From: Candidatus Woesearchaeota archaeon
GTDB taxonomy: Archaea; Nanobdellota; Nanobdellia; SCGC-AAA011-G17; ARS1403
DNA length: 34,908 nt
NCBI GenBank assembly: GCA_018302505.1
Contig: JAGVZL010000017.1
Coordinates: 1-34,908, forward strand
Direction: 5' to 3'
Made by a program: the position numbers and the translations under genes
Notes under the pieces: generated by a model
What the model was told of the DNA's origin: nothing
Seen by the model: the letters and a program-made list of their open reading frames with translations, nothing else
Databases searched by the model: none
Shown: piece after piece, positions 8,626 through 17,188 of the stretch
Layout of the letters: the number at the start of each line of letters is the position of its first letter
Position numbering within the stretch: position 1 is the stretch's first letter

Positions 8626-9735
8626 ATGAAAGTTTTAGTGCATTATAACGAAATAGGACTAAAAGGCAGGAATAGAGCTTATTTTGAGAATAGTTTAATT
8701 AACAATATTAGGAAGAAAATTAAGTTTAATAATTTGAAAAAAGAAGAAAAAAGAGTTATTTTTGATACTAATGAAGATATTAACATTTTAAAGGATGTAT
8801 TTGGGATAAGCCATTTTTCTATTGTTGAAGAAGTTGAAAATAAAGTAGATAAAATTTTAGATAAAGCAGAAAGTTTAATGGGAGATGCTAAAAGATTGGG
8901 GTTAAAGACTAATAGGAGTGATAAGAAATTTCCATTGACTTCAATTGAATTAAACACTAAAATTGGGGAAATTGCCAATAATAAAGGAATTAAAATTGAT
9001 TTTTCAAATCCTGATAAGACAGTCTACATTGAGATAACTAATAAAAATGCATATATTTACAGCGAAAAAATAAAAGGTTTGGGTGGATTGCCTATTGGAG
9101 TCAGCGGGAAAGTTTTATTATTATTCTCAGGAGGGATAGATTCTGCTTTAGCTGCTTTTTTACTGATGAAAAGAGGATGTAAAGTGGATTTTTTGCATTT
9201 CCATGCTTTAAGAAACAATAATGAAGTTATGGACAGCAAGATTATTAATATTTTAAATATTTTAAAGAAATACCAAGAAGAAATTAAATTATATTTAGTT
9301 CCTTATCATAATTATCAGTTAAGTGTTATGGAAAAATTTGATGATAAATTAGATGTTGTTATGTTCAGAAATTTTATTTTAAGATTTGGACAATTAATCG
9401 CTAAAAAGAAAAAATACAAAGGGATTGGAACTGGAGATAATCTAGGACAAGTTGCGAGCCAGACTTTAGATAATTTAAATGCTGCTGGTTATAGAGTTAC
9501 TTTGCCTATTTTAAGACCATTATTAACATTTGATAAGCAAGAAATAATTGATTTAGCTAAAAAAATAGGAACTTATGAGGAGAGTATAAAAATCTATAAA
9601 GATTGCTGCAGTATAATTTCCAAAAAAGCAAGCACTAGTGTAAAAATTAAATCTGTTGAAGAAAATTTAGAGAAAATTGATTTTGATAAAATAATAGAGA
9701 AAAGCTTAGAAGAGATGGAAATAAGAAAAATTTAA
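8626..9735 (+). CDS. thiI: tRNA 4-thiouridine synthetase ThiI (no C-terminal rhodanese domain)
   Basis: MKVLVHYNEIGLKGRNRAYFE, THUMP-like region, PP-loop VLLLFSGGIDSALAAFLLMKRG, GTGDNLGQVASQT. Confidence 0.88.
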   Translation: MKVLVHYNEIGLKGRNRAYFENSLINNIRKKIKFNNLKKEEKRVIFDTNEDINILKDVFGISHFSIVEEVENKVDKILDKAESLMGDAKRLGLKTNRSDKKFPLTSIELNTKIGEIANNKGIKIDFSNPDKTVYIEITNKNAYIYSEKIKGLGGLPIGVSGKVLLLFSGGIDSALAAFLLMKRGCKVDFLHFHALRNNNEVMDSKIINILNILKKYQEEIKLYLVPYHNYQLSVMEKFDDKLDVVMFRNFILRFGQLIAKKKKYKGIGTGDNLGQVASQTLDNLNAAGYRVTLPILRPLLTFDKQEIIDLAKKIGTYEESIKIYKDCCSIISKKASTSVKIKSVEENLEKIDFDKIIEKSLEEMEIRKI

Positions 9736-9844
9736 GTTACTTGACACACCAGTCAGATTTCCGTAGCCCTTATAAATTTATAAAACAAAAAGCATTTAAA
9801 CAAATATTTCCGATGGAAAAAGCAAGGACATAATAATCCTTAAT

Positions 9845-9968
9845 GCCGCGATGGCACAATCTGGTACTGCGCAGAAACTTTTAATAATAAAGTTGCGTAA
9901 GATTGCTATCTGTTTGTGCAAAGATCCTGTTTCCTTTGGATATCTGGGTTCAAATCCCAGTCGCGGCG
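9845..9968 (+). tRNA. intron-containing tRNA gene, isotype unresolved (candidates Ser-GCU or Asn-GUU)
   Basis: Acceptor GCCGCGA/TCGCGGC, discriminator G, T-arm CTGGG-TTCAAAT-CCCAG, D-loop with GG. 124 nt implies an intron; a BHB-like hairpin predicts a 24-nt intron at 9876-9899, but removing it does not give an unambiguous cloverleaf. Confidence 0.65.
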
Positions 9969-10014
9969 TCTTACCCAAAAATTTAAAAAGAACAAAGTAT
10001 TTGGAAGGAACTAG

Positions 10015-10329
10015 ATGAACAAAAAAATACTATTGGGTATATTGATTTTGACTATATTCATTAGTGGATGTGGTAGCCAGGGAACAATTACAGGAAATGT
10101 TGTTAAGGAAGCAAATGAAGTAAATGATGATTTTTTCTGCAAATCTCCTTATATAGAGTATCAAAAGGGAAGCTGCTGTTTAGATAATAACAATAATGGA
10201 ATATGCGATGATGATGATTCAAAAGAAGCTAATCTAACAAGTGAAAGTTGTCCTTTTGAATGTCCAGAAAATAGGGTATGTGAACCTGTATATAAAGATG
10301 GAAGCCTTATTAGATGGGCTTGTGCATAA
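10015..10329 (+). CDS. secreted lipoprotein, Cys-rich
   Basis: Signal peptide with lipobox ISGCGS; CCLDNNNNGICDDDDS motif. Confidence 0.65.
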   Translation: MNKKILLGILILTIFISGCGSQGTITGNVVKEANEVNDDFFCKSPYIEYQKGSCCLDNNNNGICDDDDSKEANLTSESCPFECPENRVCEPVYKDGSLIRWACA

Positions 10330-10544
10330 TGACTGAAAAAGTCTTTGTTTTCTTAGGAATTTTATTTTTAGTTATTGGATTAATCTTTATTTTAGGAAAT
10401 AAATATTTAGGAAAATTGCCCGGAGATGTAAAAATAGATAAAGGAGATTTTAAATTTTATTTTCCTATTGGAACAAGTATAGTGATTAGCATTATTTTAA
10501 GTTTAGTTTTATTTTTTGTTTTAAAGATTAAAGACCTCTTCTAA
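10329..10544 (+). CDS. DUF2905-like small membrane protein
   Basis: GNKYLGKLPGDVKIDKGDFKFYFPIGTSIVISIILSLVL; TAATG overlap with the preceding gene. Confidence 0.7.
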   Translation: MTEKVFVFLGILFLVIGLIFILGNKYLGKLPGDVKIDKGDFKFYFPIGTSIVISIILSLVLFFVLKIKDLF

Positions 10545-10737
10545 CCCTGACTTTTTCCAGCATATCTTCAACTTCATCATTTACTTTTTTTAAGGTCTGT
10601 TCTAAACTTCTTAAGAACCTATCATCTTGTGGTATTGGTTTTGCTTTAGCACTGCCTTTGGATTGAGAATTAGATTTTTTTTCTTTATTTAGATAGTCTG
10701 CACCTGTACCCTTTTTTAACAAATCGCTAAAACCCAT
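10528..10737 (-). CDS. hypothetical 69-aa protein
   Basis: ORF with plausible codon composition, no recognised family. Confidence 0.45.
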   Translation of the reverse strand: MGFSDLLKKGTGADYLNKEKKSNSQSKGSAKAKPIPQDDRFLRSLEQTLKKVNDEVEDMLEKVRVRRGL

Positions 10738-10815
10738 TATATCACCAATACTATAAACTATTTACTGGTTTATATATTTTCCTAATTTATTAAAAATAAA
10801 AAAGAAATAAGGGCT

Positions 10816-13686
10816 TTATGCAACGATAAAGCTTCCGTATTTTGTATCTTTTGCCTTATTATTTTCAGCTTCTACAATGAAATAATATTCTTTGCCAGAA
10901 ACTGCATTAGACAAGTCAATTCTAACTACATCGATGTATTTGCTTCCTGAATCTAAACTGAAGATTCCTACAGGCTCATATATATCCAATTCTGGGATTC
11001 TAACTACAACCATAGTATCCATGTCATCAGTGTTGCCATTGTTAAATACATTAATGTATAGTTCTAAGTCATCTGTTACTAAACCTTCATTTAATACAAC
11101 AGGCTGTTTAACTTCAACTCTTGGATGTCTTACTTTTGTGTCATCTATTTCAACTCTTACAACTTTTGAATCAGATAAACCATCTGGTGTTGAAGCTGTA
11201 ACAGTCACGGAGAAAACACCTTCATTATCGAACCAAGTAGCCCATACAAATCTACCAGGGGATTCTTGCTTAAATCTTGAATCACTGATAGAGTATGTTA
11301 TTGGATCGTTGTCAATATCTGTTGCAATAGCCAAGATAACTGCTGTTTGTCCTTCGTTTACATTTATATTACTAATTGGATTTAGCACAGGTCCTTGGTT
11401 TATATTATTAACAGTTATTGTTATTGTTTTGGTGTCAACTCCCCCTTTGCCATCACTTGCTGTAAATGTTACTTGGTAATTTCCTGATTGGGAAACTGTT
11501 GGTGTCCAAGTAAAAGTTTGTCCAGCAAATGAAGCACCTGAAGGCAACCCAGAAGCTCCAAATATTAATGAATCTCCATTAGCATCTGTAGCTGTAACTG
11601 CAAATGTTAAAGTTTGAAGTTCGTTAACAGTCTTATCAGTTACTGTTAATACTGGAGCAACATTTCCTGTTGGAGTAGTTCCTCCAGAAGGTCCACCACC
11701 AGAAGGTCCAGAACCGCCATCAGAAGGTCCAGAACCGCCATTGCCAGGAGTGAATGTATCATCTGCAGGAGGAACTTGAGTTATTGATATTGGAGTTACT
11801 CCAGGTCCAAATGTCCATACTGGGCTGTAAGTTGTTAAACCATCACTATCAGTAGCTACAACTCTCCACCAGAAATTTCTTCCTTGCACAAAGTTGGAAT
11901 TACTAATACCCATATTTGGGTTAGCTGTATTGAAATTTTCATTTACATTAATTACCTTATCTTCAATAATTTGAGACATATCTGGAGATGTGCTTATTTG
12001 GATTCTATAAACTCCGGAAGTACTGTCCCTATCCCCCCCTGTAGCTGAGAACCCTAATCCCCCATATGGCTGGAAAATTGAGCTAAATTGAGGATTGCTT
12101 CTATCAGAAGGGTCTGGATTACTTGGTCTGTTAGGTGCAAACTTGTTAACAATATTTAAATTGAAACTTGTCCATTCACTCCATAAACCTTTATCATCTT
12201 GAACTCTAAATTGGACTAAATAATTTCCAGGAGTATTTTGCAAGTCAACCATTATACTATTTTTATCGGCACCTTTTACATGGGTAATTCCTTCTATTAA
12301 CCATTCATATGACATTATAGAGCCATCAACATCACTACCACTGCCTTTAAATGGAACAAAAGCACCTTTACCATTAGTGTAAGCTGATCCGGCAGTTACA
12401 GGGCTTAAGATATTAGCTATTGGCTTCTGGTTATCTACAGCAGGAGGAACAAACTCCTCACTTGGATTTGCAGTTGCTCCATGAGTAAAGAATTTCCAAA
12501 CAGGTCCAATTGAAACTTCTCCATTTTGAGTTGTTGCTTTAATCCTCCAGTAATAGATAGTGTAACTTTGCATGTTTTCTAAAGTTACTAACGGCCTTGA
12601 ACTAGAACTTGTAAATGTTCTAACTGGTTGGTTATTTGAAATGTCTTTTATATCATTTAATGCTGCAATATTTGCTGAGTTATCATTAAAATTTCCACCT
12701 TTAATTAAATAAAGTTCATATTGAACTTGCTGTCCAAGACTTACTGCACTGTCAAAACTGAAAGTCCTTAATCTTGAATTAACTCTTTCGGCATTGTTTC
12801 TAGGGTCTGAATTGCTTATTAATTGCGGATCATCTGGTATTTGAATGACCTGGCCAAATTGATCAACAAATAAGAAAAAGTCATCATAATCTACCCTTCC
12901 ATCATTGTTTAAATCTCCATTGTTTCCATTACCAAATTCATTAACAAAAATCTCAAAGTCTGCGAAGTTAATAACTCCGTCTCCATTTAAGTCTGCGGTT
13001 GTTGGACCTACAATAGGTTGTTGTTCAACTGATTCTCCAAACCCATCTGCAAACATGAAGAAGTCATCATAATCTACCCTTCCATTATTATTTAGATCAA
13101 ATTGGTTTATATTACTGCCAAATCTGTCTGCAAATAAGAAAAAGTCATCAAAATCTACTCTTCCATCCCCATTGAAATCTGCTGTCTTTGATGGTTCGTC
13201 AGCATGTAAAACATTAATTGTAACGTCTTGAATAGCGGAATTTGTAGCGTCTGAAACCGTTACCCTAAATGTATAAGTTCCTTCATTTTGATGATTTGTC
13301 TGCCAAGCAAAAGAGTTTCCATTTTGGATGAACCTATTTGAATTTATAGAATAAGTTAAATGGTCATTTTCTGCATCTGAGGCTTGAACTTGTAAAGTAA
13401 CTGTTTGCCCTTCAGATACTGTTCTGCTTCCTGCTATCTCATTAATAACTGGTGAAGCATTTGGCTCTCCATCGCCAAAAGTATTGGTAAACATCAAAAA
13501 ATCATTAAAGTCGACTACGCCGTTTCCATTGAAATCGGCATTTCCTGTGCTGCCAAATTGGTCAGCAAACTTGAAGAAGTCGTCAAAATCAACGTCTCCA
13601 TCTAAATCTAAATCTCCTTGTATAGCTAATGTGTTTGGTACTAATAACAAAGCGAATACAAGTAATATTGTTAGTTTTTTCAACAT
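10816..13686 (-). CDS. large secreted surface protein with EF-hand/dockerin-like repeats and Ig/cadherin-like domains
   Basis: Signal peptide MLKKLTILLVFALLLVPNTLA. Six Dx[N/D]xDGxVDxxDFxxFxxxFG-type loops. He_PIG/cadherin-like SDAENDHLTYSI and TDANGDSLIFGASGLPSGASF repeats; Gly/Ser/Pro linker. Confidence 0.85.
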   Translation of the reverse strand: MLKKLTILLVFALLLVPNTLAIQGDLDLDGDVDFDDFFKFADQFGSTGNADFNGNGVVDFNDFLMFTNTFGDGEPNASPVINEIAGSRTVSEGQTVTLQVQASDAENDHLTYSINSNRFIQNGNSFAWQTNHQNEGTYTFRVTVSDATNSAIQDVTINVLHADEPSKTADFNGDGRVDFDDFFLFADRFGSNINQFDLNNNGRVDYDDFFMFADGFGESVEQQPIVGPTTADLNGDGVINFADFEIFVNEFGNGNNGDLNNDGRVDYDDFFLFVDQFGQVIQIPDDPQLISNSDPRNNAERVNSRLRTFSFDSAVSLGQQVQYELYLIKGGNFNDNSANIAALNDIKDISNNQPVRTFTSSSSRPLVTLENMQSYTIYYWRIKATTQNGEVSIGPVWKFFTHGATANPSEEFVPPAVDNQKPIANILSPVTAGSAYTNGKGAFVPFKGSGSDVDGSIMSYEWLIEGITHVKGADKNSIMVDLQNTPGNYLVQFRVQDDKGLWSEWTSFNLNIVNKFAPNRPSNPDPSDRSNPQFSSIFQPYGGLGFSATGGDRDSTSGVYRIQISTSPDMSQIIEDKVINVNENFNTANPNMGISNSNFVQGRNFWWRVVATDSDGLTTYSPVWTFGPGVTPISITQVPPADDTFTPGNGGSGPSDGGSGPSGGGPSGGTTPTGNVAPVLTVTDKTVNELQTLTFAVTATDANGDSLIFGASGLPSGASFAGQTFTWTPTVSQSGNYQVTFTASDGKGGVDTKTITITVNNINQGPVLNPISNINVNEGQTAVILAIATDIDNDPITYSISDSRFKQESPGRFVWATWFDNEGVFSVTVTASTPDGLSDSKVVRVEIDDTKVRHPRVEVKQPVVLNEGLVTDDLELYINVFNNGNTDDMDTMVVVRIPELDIYEPVGIFSLDSGSKYIDVVRIDLSNAVSGKEYYFIVEAENNKAKDTKYGSFIVA

Positions 13687-13838
13687 TTTAAGCCCCCTAT
13701 AAGTGTTATATAATTAGTCTACTACCTATATTTTTGATTTATAAATGTTTCCATTCTATAGTAGTTAAGAAAATGATGAAAATAAAATGCATTCATCGCT
13801 TAAAAACCTTTATTTTCTTTAAGTGTGGATACTTTGTG

Positions 13839-14059
13839 CTATAATAGGTTCATCAATTCATCTGAGCTATAAATTTTAATATTCTTCTGCTTCTTCAATC
13901 TTTTTTCATTGCTCCAAATTACTACATTTCCATAAATTTTTTAGTTATACTCTTATCAATTTTATCACTAATCGCTTCCGCGTCTTTCAGTGTTAGTTTG
14001 CTCTTTGACAAGATTTCATTTAATAATTTCATTTCTTTTTTGTTTATTTTCCTATTCAT
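13839..14059 (-). pseudogene. VapB-like antitoxin fused by deletion to a C-terminal VapC (PIN) remnant
   Basis: 13922-14059 encodes MNRKINKKEMKLLNEILSKSKLTLKDAEAISDKIDKSITKKFMEM*. The other frame continues VVIWSNEKRLKKQKNIKIYSSDELMNLL*, resembling a PIN-toxin C-terminus. Confidence 0.5.
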
Positions 14060-14091
14060 TGGCAAATCTTTACAGAGTTTATTTAAAATTA

Positions 14092-14406
14092 TCAAGCAAC
14101 TATTTTTTCTTTCATTGGAACACTTTGCTCTAATAAACTATCGAACAATTCAACTAACTTTATTACAGATGGATTTTCCATATTTAATTTATAAAGCTTT
14201 ATTCTTCCAATTGTTCTTGTTATCATTACTATTTTATTCTCAACAAGTCTTGGCCATATTCTATTTAGTGTTCTCCAGCTTACTTCTGATTTTTCAGATA
14301 TATCTGTTAAAGTGTAATCAAAAAATCTTCCTTCTATTAGAAATTCTAAAAGTCTTGTGCCAGGATAATCCCCTACAAAATCCCTGAATACCGTTGTTTC
14401 AGTCAT
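14092..14406 (-). CDS. winged-helix transcriptional regulator
   Basis: FRDFVGDYPGTRLLEFLIEGRFFDYTLTDISEKSEVSWRTLNRIWPRLVENKIV. Confidence 0.75.
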   Translation of the reverse strand: MTETTVFRDFVGDYPGTRLLEFLIEGRFFDYTLTDISEKSEVSWRTLNRIWPRLVENKIVMITRTIGRIKLYKLNMENPSVIKLVELFDSLLEQSVPMKEKIVA

Positions 14407-14509
14407 GTTTATTTGATAAAATCTTGATATTTATAAAACTTTCTTTTTGTCATATTAATATAGCAAAAAGTCAGGAAATATTTAAGTATTTGCTGGAAAT
14501 TTGAAATCT

Positions 14510-14803
14510 ATGGATGATATAAAAATTGTTATGTGGTATATTCTTGTTAGATTAAAAAATATGAGGAAGTGGGGCGGAGCTCACTCTGAATTAAAGAGGG
14601 TTTTGAAAAGCCTGCCAAGTCATATTTCTAATAGGAAAAGTGTTGATAAGGCAGTAAAAGAATTAAATAATTTAAGTCTAATTGGAGTTTACAAGAAAAC
14701 TGGAGAAGAACATGTTTCTTTGAATTCAAGGAAAGTTAGTGAGATTAACAATTTTATTGATGAAGTTCAAGAAAAAATAAATGGAAATGATTTTGTTGAA
14801 TAA
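14510..14803 (+). CDS. small winged-helix-like hypothetical protein
   Basis: Start taken as MDDIKIVMWYILVRLKN. Confidence 0.45.
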   Translation: MDDIKIVMWYILVRLKNMRKWGGAHSELKRVLKSLPSHISNRKSVDKAVKELNNLSLIGVYKKTGEEHVSLNSRKVSEINNFIDEVQEKINGNDFVE

Positions 14804-14855
14804 CTTTTTGTGTATCATTTTGCTATAGAAAGTTTATAAAGAATAAAAAATTAGC

Positions 14856-14971
14856 GATGAACAGCATCCAAGTTTCCCATGTGAAAACATAGTACCGCTC
14901 AAGACGTATGCCTGCTTAACTTCTAGGTTCGGATGTGACTAGGTGGAACCAGGCACCTATGACCGTTCATC
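14856..14971 (-). rRNA. rrf: 5S ribosomal RNA
   Basis: Reverse complement GATGAACGGTCATAGGTGCC...CATCCGAACCTAGAAGTTAAGCAGGC...GGTACTATGTTTTCACATGGGAAAC...GTTCATC; canonical CCGAAC..GAAGUUAAGC loop and terminal stem GATGAAC/GTTCATC. Confidence 0.92.
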
Positions 14972-15017
14972 AATGAAAATAGCAAAATTTAATATTTTTA
15001 AGCTTTACTATTATTTT

Positions 15018-15629
15018 ATGATTAAGAAAATACCCATAATTTTAGCTGTTTTTCTAGTTTTAATATTATTACCTATTAATTTATTCTCTTTTGATGAAGG
15101 GTTTTACCATTCTGAGTTTAGTAAATACGGGATCTATAGCATGTTTAATGAGGATATTAATTCAGAATTTAACAAGGTTTTAGTGTATTTAGATAATGGG
15201 GATAAGATTGAAGATAATGGGGATAAGATTGAAGAGGATTTTTTTAATGATAAAGAGAGAGAACATTTAAAGGATGTTAGGATATTATTTGTTATTAAAG
15301 ACATTTTAATTTTTCTTAGTGTTTTAACTATATTTATTAGCGGTTTTGTTTTAAAGAAAAATGAATTTTTAAATAGTTTAAATATTGGAGGATTAGCAAC
15401 TTTAATTTTTATTGTTATCTTGGGATTGTTTTCTTTGTTTAATTTTGATAGTGTTTTTATTAAGTTTCATGAAATATTCTTTAACAATAATTTATGGTTA
15501 TTAAATCCTGAAACTGATAATTTAATTATATTATTGCCTCAGGAAATATTTTTTGATATTTTAAAAAGAAGTTTATTATTAAGTTTTATCCTGAGTTTAA
15601 TTGTGATTAATCTAAGAAAAATTATTTAA
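15018..15629 (+). CDS. multi-TM membrane protein, hypothetical
   Basis: Start corrected to MIKKIPIILAVF; the track start at 14943 lies inside the 5S rRNA. Confidence 0.6.
   Translation: MIKKIPIILAVFLVLILLPINLFSFDEGFYHSEFSKYGIYSMFNEDINSEFNKVLVYLDNGDKIEDNGDKIEEDFFNDKEREHLKDVRILFVIKDILIFLSVLTIFISGFVLKKNEFLNSLNIGGLATLIFIVILGLFSLFNFDSVFIKFHEIFFNNNLWLLNPETDNLIILLPQEIFFDILKRSLLLSFILSLIVINLRKII
15192..15233. repeat. perfect 21-bp tandem duplication encoding DNGDKIE twice
   Basis: gataatggggataagattgaa x2, in frame. Confidence 0.9.
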
Positions 15630-15723
15630 AATATTTAACCCTAAATTCTGTATGACAGCTACAAGTACAAAGAATTGCATTTTCATCAGGAAAATGTCCG
15701 CATTTTTTGCATTTCTTTTTCAT
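15622..15723 (-). CDS. 33-aa zinc-ribbon peptide
   Basis: Manual translation MKKKCKKCGHFPDENAILCTCSCHTEFRVKYFK*; ATGA overlap with the upstream gene. Confidence 0.5.
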   Translation of the reverse strand: MKKKCKKCGHFPDENAILCTCSCHTEFRVKYFK

Positions 15724-16421
15724 TTAAAGAGTTTATTTAATATATCTAAAGTAAATAATACCACAGCATATGTCTGTTCTTTATTTGGTATAAAAGTTGT
15801 TGATTTTTTATGAACGCTGGAAATTCTAACCTGATTTATTAAATGAATCTGCTGAGTCAAACCGGGTTCTATTTCTATATTTTCTTCCCTTAATTTTGCA
15901 ATTATCTTACCCAATCCTATTCCTGGAGATTTTTCCAATAAATCTTTTTTTGTAAGTTCGTAATATTTTCTATGCAAAGAAGTTTCTAATACCCTCCCAC
16001 ATAATATAATAGAGCTTCTAAAACAGTTATAGTTAAAACATCTTTCTAATTCTTTTAAATCTGATTCAATGTCATCTTTTATGTCCAAAGGCAGGGTTGA
16101 TTTTAAGTTAAAAGATAATTTCTTGCTCTCCGGCTTTATTGACTTGCTCAGTCTTTCTAATTTTTCTAAATCCTGCAATACTATTTCTATCTTCTTATCT
16201 TCAAAATTTCTTTCTATTTTTTCAAGAGAGGATAATAAGCGATGCTCTTTATTTTCATCTAAAAATGTTTTTACTCTTTTGAAGCCCATTCTTATTAAAG
16301 CTAAATTGTAAATTTCTTTTGTTCTTCCGTAGCTTTTCCAATCCCTATCTATTTTATCTAAATCAACTAGAGAAATATTTCTTCTTAAATCTGAAATATA
16401 GCTTAAGATTTCTTTTTCCAT
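15720..16421 (-). CDS. DUF4145/HEPN-like helical protein
   Basis: CFRSSIILCGRVLETSLHRKYYE...GLGKIIAKLREE...INQVRISSVHKKS. Confidence 0.55.
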   Translation of the reverse strand: MEKEILSYISDLRRNISLVDLDKIDRDWKSYGRTKEIYNLALIRMGFKRVKTFLDENKEHRLLSSLEKIERNFEDKKIEIVLQDLEKLERLSKSIKPESKKLSFNLKSTLPLDIKDDIESDLKELERCFNYNCFRSSIILCGRVLETSLHRKYYELTKKDLLEKSPGIGLGKIIAKLREENIEIEPGLTQQIHLINQVRISSVHKKSTTFIPNKEQTYAVVLFTLDILNKLFK

Positions 16422-17188
16422 TTTACACCTTCTTTTGTATCTTCTAAAATTATTCCTAACTTATATAATTTTTCCCTAATTTCGTCTGCTTTTTTAAAAT
16501 CTTTATTTTTTCTTGCTAATTCTCGTTCTTCTATCAGTTTATGGATATCTTTTTCTAGTTTGGGGTGTTTAAGGCTATTAAAGTTTAAACCCAGTATATT
16601 ATCCAAGTCCAGGATGAATTCATAAGACTTTTTCCCGCCACCTTTTTTGTTTACTTCTTTTATGAAATCATATATAACTGCGAAAGCTTTAGGTGTATTG
16701 AAATCATCATTCATTGCTTTTTCAAAATTTTCTTTTGCAATTTTTATTAGCTTTAAGTCATCTTTTTCTTTACTTTCCTTTAATTGTAAAATAAATGAAT
16801 CTATTTTTTCCAAAGAATTCTTGCTTTGTTCCAAAACTTCATAAGAAAAATCGATTGTTGTCCTATAACTTTGTGAAATGAAGAATAATCTTAATACTCT
16901 TGGGTTGTATTGCTCTAATGCCTCTTTGATTGTTAAGAAATTTTTTAAGCTTTTTGACATTTTTTCTTTATTAATATTTAAGAAAGCTGTATGGAGCCAA
17001 TACTTAACTAAGGGTTTTTTTCCAGAGATTGATTCCATTTGTGCTATTTCTGCTTCATGATGAGGAAAGATTAGGTCTATTGCCCCCCCATGAACATCAT
17101 ATTGCGGTCCGAATTCTTTTTCCGTAATTGCGGTATCTTCGATATGCCAACCCGGACGACCGAAAAACTTAACTTTTATTTTAGGCAT
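16403..17188 (-). CDS. cysS: cysteinyl-tRNA synthetase, C-terminal half (split gene)
   Basis: FFGRPGWHIEDTAI, DLIFPHHEAEIAQ, KMSKSLKN, ERELARKNKDFKKADEIREKLYKLGIILEDT. ATG at 17188 overlaps the stop of the N-terminal half (ATGCCTAA). Confidence 0.85.
   Translation of the reverse strand: MPKIKVKFFGRPGWHIEDTAITEKEFGPQYDVHGGAIDLIFPHHEAEIAQMESISGKKPLVKYWLHTAFLNINKEKMSKSLKNFLTIKEALEQYNPRVLRLFFISQSYRTTIDFSYEVLEQSKNSLEKIDSFILQLKESKEKDDLKLIKIAKENFEKAMNDDFNTPKAFAVIYDFIKEVNKKGGGKKSYEFILDLDNILGLNFNSLKHPKLEKDIHKLIEERELARKNKDFKKADEIREKLYKLGIILEDTKEGVKWKKKS

Noticed and set aside
10892-11479. 195-aa plus-strand ORF
   Set aside because: Antisense to the large secreted protein; no independent coding evidence.
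13771-13865. C/D box sRNA (ATGATGA ... CTGA)
   Set aside because: C-like and D-like boxes are ~90 nt apart without C'/D' boxes or terminal stem; likely chance.
13998-14387. 129-aa plus-strand ORF
   Set aside because: Antisense to the winged-helix regulator and the VapB-like peptide; low-complexity F/L-rich.
14943-15017. N-terminal extension MEPGTYDRSSMKIAKFN... of the 15018-15629 protein
   Set aside because: Lies in or next to the 5S rRNA gene; MIKKIPIILAVF is the sensible start.
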